Source: Treponema sp. UBA6367
GTDB taxonomy: Bacteria > Spirochaetota > Spirochaetia > Treponematales > Treponemataceae
Assembly (NCBI GenBank): GCA_002437725.1
Contig: DJRF01000027.1
Location: forward strand, 1 to 21,886
Reading direction: 5' to 3'
DNA: 21,886 nucleotides
This document shows positions 14,859 through 21,886 of the stretch, piece by piece; the first letter of the stretch is position 1; each line of letters starts with the position of its first letter. The notes beneath the pieces were generated by a model. That model did not search any database, was not told the DNA's origin, and was given only the letters and a program-made list of their open reading frames with translations. The position numbers and the translations under genes were made by a program.

Positions 14859-16451
14859 CTATTTCTTTACATTTCTTCCATACAAATCAGAAATAAAGGC
14901 AAGATGTTCTGCATTTTCTTTAGTTAGACTGCCAGGAGCAATGCGCCAAGACCAGTTTGTTCCAAGCGTATTTGGAATGTTCATGCGGGCTTCTGTTCCC
15001 AAGCCAAGAATATCTTGCATTGGAATAACAGCCATGTCTGCGCAAGAAGCAAGCGCGCAGCGAATAAGAGCATCGCAAAGTTCACCGCTCTTTGAAAGAG
15101 CTCTTGCTTCAGCTTCCGACATTTTTTTAGAAAAAGCATACTCCGCAGCAATTTTAACGGCTGCATCGCTAGCACTATCAAGCCAGCCTTGCATAGTATC
15201 GTTGTCGTGCGTTCCTGTATAAACAACAGAATTCTGACCGTACATGTGAGGAAGGAACGCATTTATCATTCCGTCTTTGCCAGCTTCGTTAGGGTCAAAT
15301 GCAAACTGCAGAACTTTCATTCCAGGGAATGCACAGTCGTCGCGAAGTTTTTTTACACCGTCGGTGATTACGCCCAAATCTTCTGCGATAATTGGAAGTT
15401 CGCCCAAAGCCTTTTTTATGGCGTCGAACAATGCAATATTTGGACCTGGAACCCATTTTCCATTTACAGCGGTTTCATCGCCATAAGGAATTGACCAATA
15501 TGCTTCAAATCCGCGGAAGTGGTCGATTCGCACAATGTCAACAAGTTCTGTCATGCGTTGAGTTCGCTTTACCCACCAAGAATAGTTGTCTTTTTTCATT
15601 GCGTCCCAGTCATAAAGTGGGTTGCCCCAAAGCTGGCCGGTTGCGCTAAAATAATCAGGAGGAACACCTGCAACCTTTAAAGGAATGCCTTTTTCGTCCA
15701 ACTGGAAGAATTTTTGATTTGCCCACACATCGGCAGAATCTGGAGCTACGAAGATTGGAATATCTCCGATAAGTTTTATTCCTTTTTTGTTTGCATAAGC
15801 TTTTAAAGAAAACCACTGCTGAGCAAAGAAAAACTGAATCACTTTGATTTGTTCAACGTTGTCCGTGTGTTCGCTGTCCCATTTAGAAACCGCTTTTGCA
15901 TCGCATTTAGCCAAATCTTCTGGCCAAAATGCATTCCACATCTGCGCGATGCCGCTAATGCCTTGCTTATCTGCCTGAGCATCGTAATACTGCTTTATGC
16001 TTGTAAAATCAGCATAGTTGTTAAGCCAGGCGGAATTGTCGTTCTTAAAAGCTTCGTAAGATTCCCTGTCTTTTTTTGAACAATTTTCTAAGAAAAAAGC
16101 AGCGCTCTTAAAAAGCACAGGAAGTTTCCACCAAACCACACTGCCAAAATCAACCTTTCCTTCTGATTTTATATATTCAGGAGGAACAATGTCTTTTTTG
16201 TCTGCCCAGCCTTTTTCAACAAGGGTATCCAAATCAATAAGCAAAGGATTTCCCGCAAACGTTGAAAAAGAGGCATACGGACTGTCTCCGTATCCTGTAG
16301 GTCCAATTGGAAGAATCTGCCACAAAGTTTGATGAGCAGATTCAAGCCAGTCAACAAATTCGTACGCTGCTTTTCCAAGCGTACCTATACCAGGTGTACC
16401 CGCAAATGAAGTCGGGTGCATCAAAATACCACTGCTTCTTGTAAATTTCAT
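14859..16451 (-). CDS. malQ: 4-alpha-glucanotransferase (amylomaltase, GH77)
   Basis: Cytoplasmic disproportionating enzyme that transfers 4-alpha-glucan segments between maltodextrins and releases glucose. The frame is open to 16490, but the conserved GH77 start MKFTRSSGILMHPTSFAG begins at ATG 16451 (530 residues, normal length), so that start is preferred even though its ribosome site is weak (AAGAA). Numbered from it, the catalytic residues are the nucleophile D310 in VRIDHFRGFEAY, acid/base E357 in IIAEDLG and D416 in GTHDND. LGLGTEARMNIP and GTNWSWR close the active site. It has its own terminator and stands alone; repeat C separates it from the ABC operon upstream. It points to use or storage of starch or glycogen. 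Confidence 0.97.
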   Translation of the reverse strand: MKFTRSSGILMHPTSFAGTPGIGTLGKAAYEFVDWLESAHQTLWQILPIGPTGYGDSPYASFSTFAGNPLLIDLDTLVEKGWADKKDIVPPEYIKSEGKVDFGSVVWWKLPVLFKSAAFFLENCSKKDRESYEAFKNDNSAWLNNYADFTSIKQYYDAQADKQGISGIAQMWNAFWPEDLAKCDAKAVSKWDSEHTDNVEQIKVIQFFFAQQWFSLKAYANKKGIKLIGDIPIFVAPDSADVWANQKFFQLDEKGIPLKVAGVPPDYFSATGQLWGNPLYDWDAMKKDNYSWWVKRTQRMTELVDIVRIDHFRGFEAYWSIPYGDETAVNGKWVPGPNIALFDAIKKALGELPIIAEDLGVITDGVKKLRDDCAFPGMKVLQFAFDPNEAGKDGMINAFLPHMYGQNSVVYTGTHDNDTMQGWLDSASDAAVKIAAEYAFSKKMSEAEARALSKSGELCDALIRCALASCADMAVIPMQDILGLGTEARMNIPNTLGTNWSWRIAPGSLTKENAEHLAFISDLYGRNVKK

Positions 16452-16515
16452 AGTTCTTATTTTAATATAGGTATAGCAAATTGTAAACAAACTTCTTTAA
16501 GCTTCTTTTAAATAA

Positions 16516-16723
16516 CCCAAAATCGAGTTTTTTATAAGCGTTAGAAAAAAATGCTTTCAGAGAATTTTCACTTTGTTCAAACGGTTGTACTCGGACTTCG
16601 TTTGAATTGGTTTGGGTTGCTGTGCAACCTTACTTGTTTTTACCGCACAAAGTCCTCACAAATTGCAAATTCGCTTACGTTTTTTGTTTGTCTTACTAAA
16701 ACTCTAAATTTTGGCTATTTAAT
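16516..16723. repeat. Dispersed intergenic repeat, copy C (about 200 bases)
   Basis: Same layout and orientation as copy B. The ends are inverted repeats of a different sequence from copy B (left CAAAATCGAGTTTT; right, on the other strand, CAAAATTTAGAGTTTT), so the two ends have changed together. The central stem GGTTGC-TGT-GCAACC is at 16615-16629. It abuts the oppCD stop codon and occupies most of the gap before malQ; it may end the opp transcript, though no GC-rich terminator is seen. Confidence 0.8.
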
Positions 16724-18691
16724 TTATTGAGACAAATCCGTGTAATGAGTTCCGAATTTTGGAAGTGCTCCAATAAGTTTTTTTGTGTAATCGGCAGAAG
16801 GATTATTCATTATATTTTGAGCAGAATCAATCTCTACAACAGAACCTTGATGCATAACTAAAATTCTGTTGCTTATTTGAGCAACTAAATTAATGTCGTG
16901 GCTAATAAAAATAATCGAAAGCCCCCTCTCTTTTTTCAAACGAAGCAAAAGAGAAACAATTTGAGCCTGAATCGTAACATCAAGAGCCGTTGTCGGTTCA
17001 TCTGCGATAAGAAGCTCACAGTTTTGAGCGAGAGCAAGAGCAATTCCAATTCTTTGCAACTGCCCGCCGCTAAACTGATGAGGATAAGCGGAAAGTCTTC
17101 CCCTTGAATCAGGAAGCCCTACTTCCTGCAAAAGTTTTTCGGCCGTACCATAAGCTTCTTCTTTTGAAATTTTAGGATTTTGATTTTTCAAAGTTTCGTA
17201 AAAAACGCTGCCTATATTTTGGAGCGGATCAAAAGCTCTACCGGGTTCCTGAAAAATAATTGCAATTTTTGCGCCGCGGTATTTTCGAAGCTCTTTTTGC
17301 GAAAGCCCCATTAAATCAATCCCATTGTAAAATATCTGCCCAGAAAAATCTGCATTAGCACTAAAAAGCCCTGTAATAGCAGAAGTTGTAACAGATTTCC
17401 CTGAACCAGACTCTCCTACAATTCCAAGAATTTCGCCTTTGTACATATCAAAGTTCACGTTTTTTACTCCATGAACAACTTTTTTTTGAATGCCTTGCAA
17501 AACTGTAAAATCAACTTTTAAATTGCGAACAGAAAGCAATCGCTCACAAATATTAGTTTCTGCAAAATCAAAATCGTCCTTTTGAGAATTGCAATTGTAT
17601 TCTGCTTTTGAATACTTTTTTTTCTTTCTTTTAAAAACTACAGCATAAGGATCAAAGTAGTCGCGAAGAGCATCCCCTAAAAAGTTAAAAGCCAAAGTCA
17701 CTATGAGCAATAGCAAAACAGGATACAAAAGCCACGGAAAGTTTTTTAAATTAGAAAGAGTTGAAATATCGCGGTTTATAAGAGAACCCCAGCTTACAGC
17801 CGGATCGTTTATTCCTAATCCCAAATAAGAAAGAGTTGTTTCGCTCATTATAAAAACTGGAACATTTAGTGCAGTACTTACAATAAGCAAACTCATAATC
17901 TGCGGAATTATATGTTTGCATATAATAACAATTCCCGGAACACCTTCAAGATTCGCATTTACAACAAATTCTTCGCGCTTTATGGCATGCACCAAACCTC
18001 GAATAGTTCTTGCGCTGCCAGGCCAGCCTACCAAAGAAAGAATCAGCGTTATAATCATGTAAGAAGTTCCGCTGTCCATCCGAGAGTTCAAAAGGCTCCG
18101 CAAAAACAAAATTAAATAAAGCGAAGGAACTAGCATAAAAAATTCAGCGCCTCTCATAATAAACCAATCGCTAAATCCACCGTAGTAACCTGCAATGCCG
18201 CCAAGCAAAACTGCGAGCAAAAGAGAAATCGCAGTTGCAACAAAGCCAATGGTCAAAGAAATTCTGCTTCCGTAAACAATTCTGCTAAAAAGGTCTCTGC
18301 CTAAATTATCTGCTCCTAGCAAATAAACTGGATACATATTTCCATTAGAATCGGCTTCGCTTCCAAACAAGTGAATATTGCAAGGAATAAATCCAAAAAG
18401 TTTATAAGGACTACCCTTTACAAACCACTTAAAATCGTGAATATATTCGGAGTCTTTTACGCGAGCATAATGCCAAGTAGATTTATCAATTACTCTAAAT
18501 TCGCGAACTTTTAAGCCTTTTGCAGTCAACTGCACATTAGCAGGATGAAATGTATTGTTTTCAAAAGTTAAAGTCGGTCTGTAAGGAGCAAAAAATTCTG
18601 CGAAAATCATAATAAAGTACAAAACACATATAACAATTACAGACGCAAACGCTAAAGGTTTATGCCTTAGATAGTCAAACATTTTTTTCAT
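16724..18691 (-). CDS. Fused peptide-type ABC transporter: OppC permease plus OppD ATPase
   Basis: A 655-residue inner-membrane protein joining two usually separate subunits. The OppC/DppC part (1-350) has TM1 at 14-35, an extracytoplasmic segment of about 100 residues (36-130, with the OppC-type GADNLGRD at 126-133), then the permease helices and the ATPase-coupling loop (about 240-270, VNANLEGVPGIVIICKHIIP). A basic linker (364-380) leads to the ATPase (about 388-640): Walker A GESGSGKS (426-433), Q-loop Q481, signature SGGQLQ (541-546), Walker B LLIADEP (560-566), H598. All ATPase motifs are intact. It starts 6 bases after oppB, with AAGGA inside the end of oppB. No separate oppF follows; the next feature is repeat C, then malQ. 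The substrate is probably peptides or oligosaccharides. Confidence 0.93.
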   Translation of the reverse strand: MKKMFDYLRHKPLAFASVIVICVLYFIMIFAEFFAPYRPTLTFENNTFHPANVQLTAKGLKVREFRVIDKSTWHYARVKDSEYIHDFKWFVKGSPYKLFGFIPCNIHLFGSEADSNGNMYPVYLLGADNLGRDLFSRIVYGSRISLTIGFVATAISLLLAVLLGGIAGYYGGFSDWFIMRGAEFFMLVPSLYLILFLRSLLNSRMDSGTSYMIITLILSLVGWPGSARTIRGLVHAIKREEFVVNANLEGVPGIVIICKHIIPQIMSLLIVSTALNVPVFIMSETTLSYLGLGINDPAVSWGSLINRDISTLSNLKNFPWLLYPVLLLLIVTLAFNFLGDALRDYFDPYAVVFKRKKKKYSKAEYNCNSQKDDFDFAETNICERLLSVRNLKVDFTVLQGIQKKVVHGVKNVNFDMYKGEILGIVGESGSGKSVTTSAITGLFSANADFSGQIFYNGIDLMGLSQKELRKYRGAKIAIIFQEPGRAFDPLQNIGSVFYETLKNQNPKISKEEAYGTAEKLLQEVGLPDSRGRLSAYPHQFSGGQLQRIGIALALAQNCELLIADEPTTALDVTIQAQIVSLLLRLKKERGLSIIFISHDINLVAQISNRILVMHQGSVVEIDSAQNIMNNPSADYTKKLIGALPKFGTHYTDLSQ

Positions 18692-18697
18692 ACAAAA

Positions 18698-19804
18698 CTA
18701 TTCCTTTCCATATCGGATTCTAGGATCAATTACCGCTAAAAGAATATCGCTTATAAGCATTCCAACTAAAACTAGAGCCGAAATAAACATACTGTTCGCA
18801 AGAACTAAGTTTATATCTTCCTGAAGAACAGCCTCGTACATAAGGCGGCCAATCCCCGGATAAGCAAAAATTATTTCCAAAACCAAAGAACCGCTAAAAA
18901 GACTTGCCAATAAATTTGCACTGCCAGTAATGTAAGGATTAAGCGTGTTTATAAAGGCGTGATTCAAAAACACCCTGCGTTCGCTAATTCCCCTTGCACG
19001 AAGAGCAAAAATATACGGCATTCCAAGCTGGTCAAGCATAGTAGCCCTTATCATGCGCAAAGTTCCACCCACACCACCTAAAAAAGCAGAAAGCAGCGGA
19101 AGAAAAATATGATACATATAGCTAAAAACAAATTTAGCTGGAGCTTGCGAAAAAGAAAAATCAGGATATGCTGTAACAGGAAAAAGCCCTGTAATGCTTG
19201 CAAAAAGTTGAAGCAAAATTAAAAGCAAAATTCCTGGAAAAGCGTGGAAAAACAGGGCAAAAAATGTAATTGCCGCATCAGACTTCGTTCCAGCCTTGCT
19301 AGAAAAATAAACGCCAAGCAAAAACGAAAACAATGTTATAAAAACAAGCGAAATCAAATTCAGCAAAACAGAATTCCAAAGCCTGTTTTTTATTAAAAAA
19401 CTAACAGGCGCCCTGCTTACAAGGCTAACTCCCAAATCGTGATGAACCAAAACTCTGTCAAGCCATTTAAAGTATTGCACATAAAACGGTTTATCAAGAC
19501 CAAATTCCGCACGCATACGTTCTAGCTGCTCTTGATTAAATGACTTATCTGCAGTTGCTCCCCCTGAGCCAGTTCCGTGCCGTCCACCTTCGCTTGAATT
19601 CATTATCTGCTGATTTGCCATTTGCGAAACAACATCGCCAGGAGCTAAATCTAGCAGAGCAAACAAAGCTAATCCTAGCAAAAACAGCAAAACAATCATT
19701 GTTAATGTTCTGCTTAAAATAAAGCTCAGTAAAGGAGATTTTTTTCTAAAAGCTGAAAACGGAGCTGAAAGAGTTTTTACAATTAAAACAATTTTTTTAT
19801 TCAT
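18698..19804 (-). CDS. oppB: Peptide-type ABC transporter permease, OppB/DppB family
   Basis: A 368-residue inner-membrane permease. An N-terminal cytoplasmic stretch is followed by TM1 (about 27-52) and the family motif LDLAPGD. A Gly/Ser-rich insertion (about 70-90, GGRHGTGSGG) precedes FNQEQLERMRAEFGLDKPFYVQY. The permease core follows, with the ATPase-coupling EAA loop at about 270-290 (YIFALRARGISERRVFLNHA), then SLVLEIIFAYPGIGRL and the C-terminal VIDPRIRYG. Only 8 bases separate it from oppA, whose stop codon overlaps the GAGG ribosome site, so the two are translationally linked. The partner is the fused OppC-OppD protein downstream. The Gly-rich insertion is unusual but in frame. Confidence 0.95.
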   Translation of the reverse strand: MNKKIVLIVKTLSAPFSAFRKKSPLLSFILSRTLTMIVLLFLLGLALFALLDLAPGDVVSQMANQQIMNSSEGGRHGTGSGGATADKSFNQEQLERMRAEFGLDKPFYVQYFKWLDRVLVHHDLGVSLVSRAPVSFLIKNRLWNSVLLNLISLVFITLFSFLLGVYFSSKAGTKSDAAITFFALFFHAFPGILLLILLQLFASITGLFPVTAYPDFSFSQAPAKFVFSYMYHIFLPLLSAFLGGVGGTLRMIRATMLDQLGMPYIFALRARGISERRVFLNHAFINTLNPYITGSANLLASLFSGSLVLEIIFAYPGIGRLMYEAVLQEDINLVLANSMFISALVLVGMLISDILLAVIDPRIRYGKE

Positions 19805-19812
19805 CTATAACC

Positions 19813-21642
19813 TCATTCTTCAGAAAGAAAAAGCCATTCATTTTTTATTCCATTTACATTGTCATAATAAAAGTTTTCTAAATTCCATTTGTTTTTTATA
19901 GCATAAAAACTTTTACTTCTTACAAGATAGATAATCGGACATTCTTCAAGTATAAGACGCTGATATTCGTCCCAGATTTTTTTTGCAGAATTGTAATCGC
20001 TTGTGTAACAACCTTCGTTGTAAAGAAAATCGCACCTTGCTTCCCATTCAGTAGCAGGAGATTCTTGCAACGGATTCCACAAATGCAAATTTCCATAGCT
20101 AGGCCAAACGTTGCTGCCCTGACTTGGAAACAGATTCGCACCAAGACCAATCATGACAGACTGCCAATCGTAATCAGAGGTTAAAGATTCCACAACCTTT
20201 TGAAAATCAAGCTGCCGGACATTCACCTTTATGCCGACTTTTGAACATTCATCCGCAATAATTTGCGAAATGTCATTAAAAAGCGTGTTTGCCGAAGGAA
20301 TTGTTATATCAAACTCAACAGGCACACCGCTTGCATCGCACATAGCCCCCGAAGAATCTAAATAAAAACCAACGGACTTTAAAAGACCCATAGCTCGCTC
20401 AGGAGCATATCTATACTGCAAAGTTATATTTTCATCGTAAAAAGGATTCGCTTCCGGGAAAAAAGAATACTTTGGTTCGGCAAGCCCCCTGTAAGTCTGG
20501 CTAACAATTCTGTCGCGATTTAATAAACAACTCATCGCCTGCCTAAACTTTTTATTTGTAAACCATCGGTAAAATTTTTTGCCAGAATTTTTAGGATTTT
20601 GATTAAACGACCAAAGAGCCGCCCCCATAGAACCTTCTGCGCTAAAAACAGTGTAATCGTCTTTTTGATTTTCTACAACGGAACTAAGTTCTTCTGGGCG
20701 AGGAGTATAAGATTCAAGTTTTCCCTGCTTAAACAGAAGATAATCAGTATTCATATCGCCAACAATGTTGAAAACCATCTTTTCGTAATACGGAATAGAA
20801 ACCCCGGTTTTGTCCTTTTCCCAATAATTAGGATTGCGGACACAAACCAACTGGCGGGCACTTTTATATTCAGTTATGTACCACTTTCCACAGCTAGGAA
20901 TTAAAGCAACATCAGTGTCCGCAGAAAACAAAGACTTTACAGCACTCATTCCGCCAGAATCTTTTGCTTTTTTATATATAAAGCTTGGACAAAGGCTCAT
21001 GTTCGTGGCAAGCAAAGGATCTGCAACAATTCGCGGAAAAATAAAATCAAAGCGTTTTTCATCAATTTTTACACATTCAATGCGTTTTTCGCTGCCGTCC
21101 GGCATAACGCACCACTGCGAACCGTAACTGCTTGAGCCAGATTCTGGATCAGAAGCGATTTCATTATACCAAAACACAAAATCATCGCTTGTAACAGGGA
21201 TTTTTTCATTTTTTCCATAGTAAGACCAAAAAAGGTCAGGCCGAAGCGTATAGTGAACTGTTAAAGTATCGTTTTTCTTGTCAATTTCAATTTCAAAAGA
21301 AGCGCAATGAGGCTTCCATTCCTTTGTGTAAGCGTCATAATCAACAAGATAATCAAGAGTAAGTCCAATAAGCGAAGAAGAAGACGCATCGCGTTCCGCT
21401 ATAAGCTGATTAAAAGTCTTTGGATCAGAAAGAATAGAATCGTACCAAACACCTCCAAGTTTACCTGGCTTGATTTCTTGATTTTTCCAAGGTTTAGAAA
21501 CAGTTTTTTTAATAAGAGAAGAATTTCCGTCTTTTGTAATTTCTTCGATTTGCGCCAAAGTTAATTCTTCAGTTTTTGTACAACTAAAAAAAATAAGACA
21601 TACAAAAAAATAAGCAAACAGAAAAAAACATTTTGCTTTCAT
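19813..21642 (-). CDS. oppA: Solute-binding lipoprotein of peptide-type ABC transporter (SBP family 5)
   Basis: Captures the substrate outside the inner membrane for OppB and the fused OppC-OppD. The frame opens at 21672, but the ATG at 21642 has GAGGT five bases ahead and begins a proper lipoprotein signal, MKAKCFFLFAYFFVCLIFFSC, with lipidated C21; spirochaete lipoboxes tolerate Phe. That start gives 609 residues, normal to slightly long. Family-5 features include GVWYDSILSDPKTFNQL near the N-terminus, LRPDLFWSYYG with VTSDDFVFWYNEI (the region matching the family signature), and FRQAMSCLLNRDRIV in the middle. It is the first gene of the operon. The sequence does not tell peptides from oligosaccharides. 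Confidence 0.95.
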   Translation of the reverse strand: MKAKCFFLFAYFFVCLIFFSCTKTEELTLAQIEEITKDGNSSLIKKTVSKPWKNQEIKPGKLGGVWYDSILSDPKTFNQLIAERDASSSSLIGLTLDYLVDYDAYTKEWKPHCASFEIEIDKKNDTLTVHYTLRPDLFWSYYGKNEKIPVTSDDFVFWYNEIASDPESGSSSYGSQWCVMPDGSEKRIECVKIDEKRFDFIFPRIVADPLLATNMSLCPSFIYKKAKDSGGMSAVKSLFSADTDVALIPSCGKWYITEYKSARQLVCVRNPNYWEKDKTGVSIPYYEKMVFNIVGDMNTDYLLFKQGKLESYTPRPEELSSVVENQKDDYTVFSAEGSMGAALWSFNQNPKNSGKKFYRWFTNKKFRQAMSCLLNRDRIVSQTYRGLAEPKYSFFPEANPFYDENITLQYRYAPERAMGLLKSVGFYLDSSGAMCDASGVPVEFDITIPSANTLFNDISQIIADECSKVGIKVNVRQLDFQKVVESLTSDYDWQSVMIGLGANLFPSQGSNVWPSYGNLHLWNPLQESPATEWEARCDFLYNEGCYTSDYNSAKKIWDEYQRLILEECPIIYLVRSKSFYAIKNKWNLENFYYDNVNGIKNEWLFLSEE

Positions 21643-21684
21643 AAAATACCTCAACACGTTACCAAAACACATTTGAACAAAACA

Positions 21685-21703
21685 TGCTTAAGAAGCTTAA
21701 GCA
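21685..21703. promoter_or_regulatory. Perfect palindrome upstream of oppA
   Basis: TGCTTAAG-AAG-CTTAAGCA, eight-base arms and a three-base spacer, 43 bases ahead of the oppA start. There is no T run on either side, so an operator is more likely than a terminator. The stop codon of the doubtful 48-residue ORF lies within it. Confidence 0.5.
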
Positions 21704-21843
21704 CAGGACTTTGATTCAGGCGCTTTTACGCTTTTGATAAATCTAAATAAATCGCCAAACAAAATTAACATAACACAAAAAGAAAGAGAATAAAAGACTA
21801 AAAAGTTTTTTGTGTTTTTGACATGCACGCAGCCAAAATCCAT
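21697..21843 (-). CDS. Doubtful small ORF, 48 residues, one membrane segment
   Basis: Begins MDFGCVHVKN and ends APESKSCA, with one hydrophobic stretch (about 14-36) followed by a basic tail. No Shine-Dalgarno sequence precedes the ATG, and an in-frame stop lies a few codons upstream. It stops 54 bases before the oppA start on the same strand. It could be a small membrane protein or chance; I see no family. Confidence 0.2.
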   Translation of the reverse strand: MDFGCVHVKNTKNFLVFYSLSFCVMLILFGDLFRFIKSVKAPESKSCA

Positions 21844-21886
21844 TTCATTCAACAACCGTACTTCCTAGTACCAGATGTCGGCACTA
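21844..21886. other. Window edge, unassigned
   Basis: Two minus-strand frames are open from the edge to stops at about 21848-21852 and could be the end of an upstream gene, but 40 bases are too few to choose a frame or a family. Confidence 0.2.

Noticed and set aside
14981..15649. Frames on both strands inside malQ
   Set aside because: The GH77 frame contains all catalytic residues; the others are frame shadows.
11343..16723. Dispersed repeats as CRISPR or insertion sequence
   Set aside because: Single separated copies about 200 bases long with no regular spacers, and no transposase frame inside.
1..21886. tRNA, rRNA or riboswitch
   Set aside because: No cloverleaf, rRNA-like or known aptamer core was recognised by eye on either strand; a covariance-model search was not possible.

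Overview
The window looks like a chromosomal segment of a low-GC, gut- or rumen-type Treponema (Spirochaetota). The grounds are a relaxed-lipobox binding protein, the AT-rich composition, a GH77 amylomaltase beside an oligopeptide-type ABC operon, and a double-glycine-leader papain-like protein of a kind I associate with treponemes. The genus is an inference; there is no rRNA or other marker gene here.

Left third (1-7137, all minus strand): a type I restriction-modification operon read hsdR, hsdM, rhuM, hsdS. HsdR carries an N-terminal HEPN-like (DUF4145) domain and a coiled coil before its nuclease and helicase parts. A RhuM-family gene sits between hsdM and hsdS. hsdS runs off the left edge, just after the start of its second internal repeat. 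The hsdR-hsdM gap is densely folded and carries a short leader repeat that also precedes rhuM and a distant DUF2130 gene.

Middle (7200-11548): an AT-rich module. A serine invertase of the Mpi type (minus) is divergent from a gene for a double-glycine-leader protein with a C-terminal Cys/His papain-like domain (plus). A strong terminator follows, then two tandem, closely related, signal-peptide-bearing WG-repeat proteins. The 360-base gap between invertase and double-glycine gene contains two nested inverted repeats with almost the same centre. The module is flanked by direct copies of a dispersed repeat. I read it as a candidate exported bacteriolysin with two candidate envelope immunity proteins, possibly under an invertible promoter. 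This is a hypothesis; no exporter is in the window.

Right half (11541-21642, all minus strand): an oppA-oppB-oppCD transporter operon in which the second permease is fused to its ATPase and no oppF follows; malQ with its own hairpin terminator; an omptin-family outer-membrane protease with the catalytic Asp-Asp and Asp-His pairs visible; an exported histidine phosphatase whose -10 box lies only 7 bases before the start codon; and a DUF2130 coiled-coil PD-(D/E)XK-like protein. A dispersed repeat of about 200 bases lies at the 3' ends of the DUF2130 gene and oppCD, with a shorter relative beside the invertase. The last 240 bases hold only a doubtful 48-residue ORF and a palindrome.
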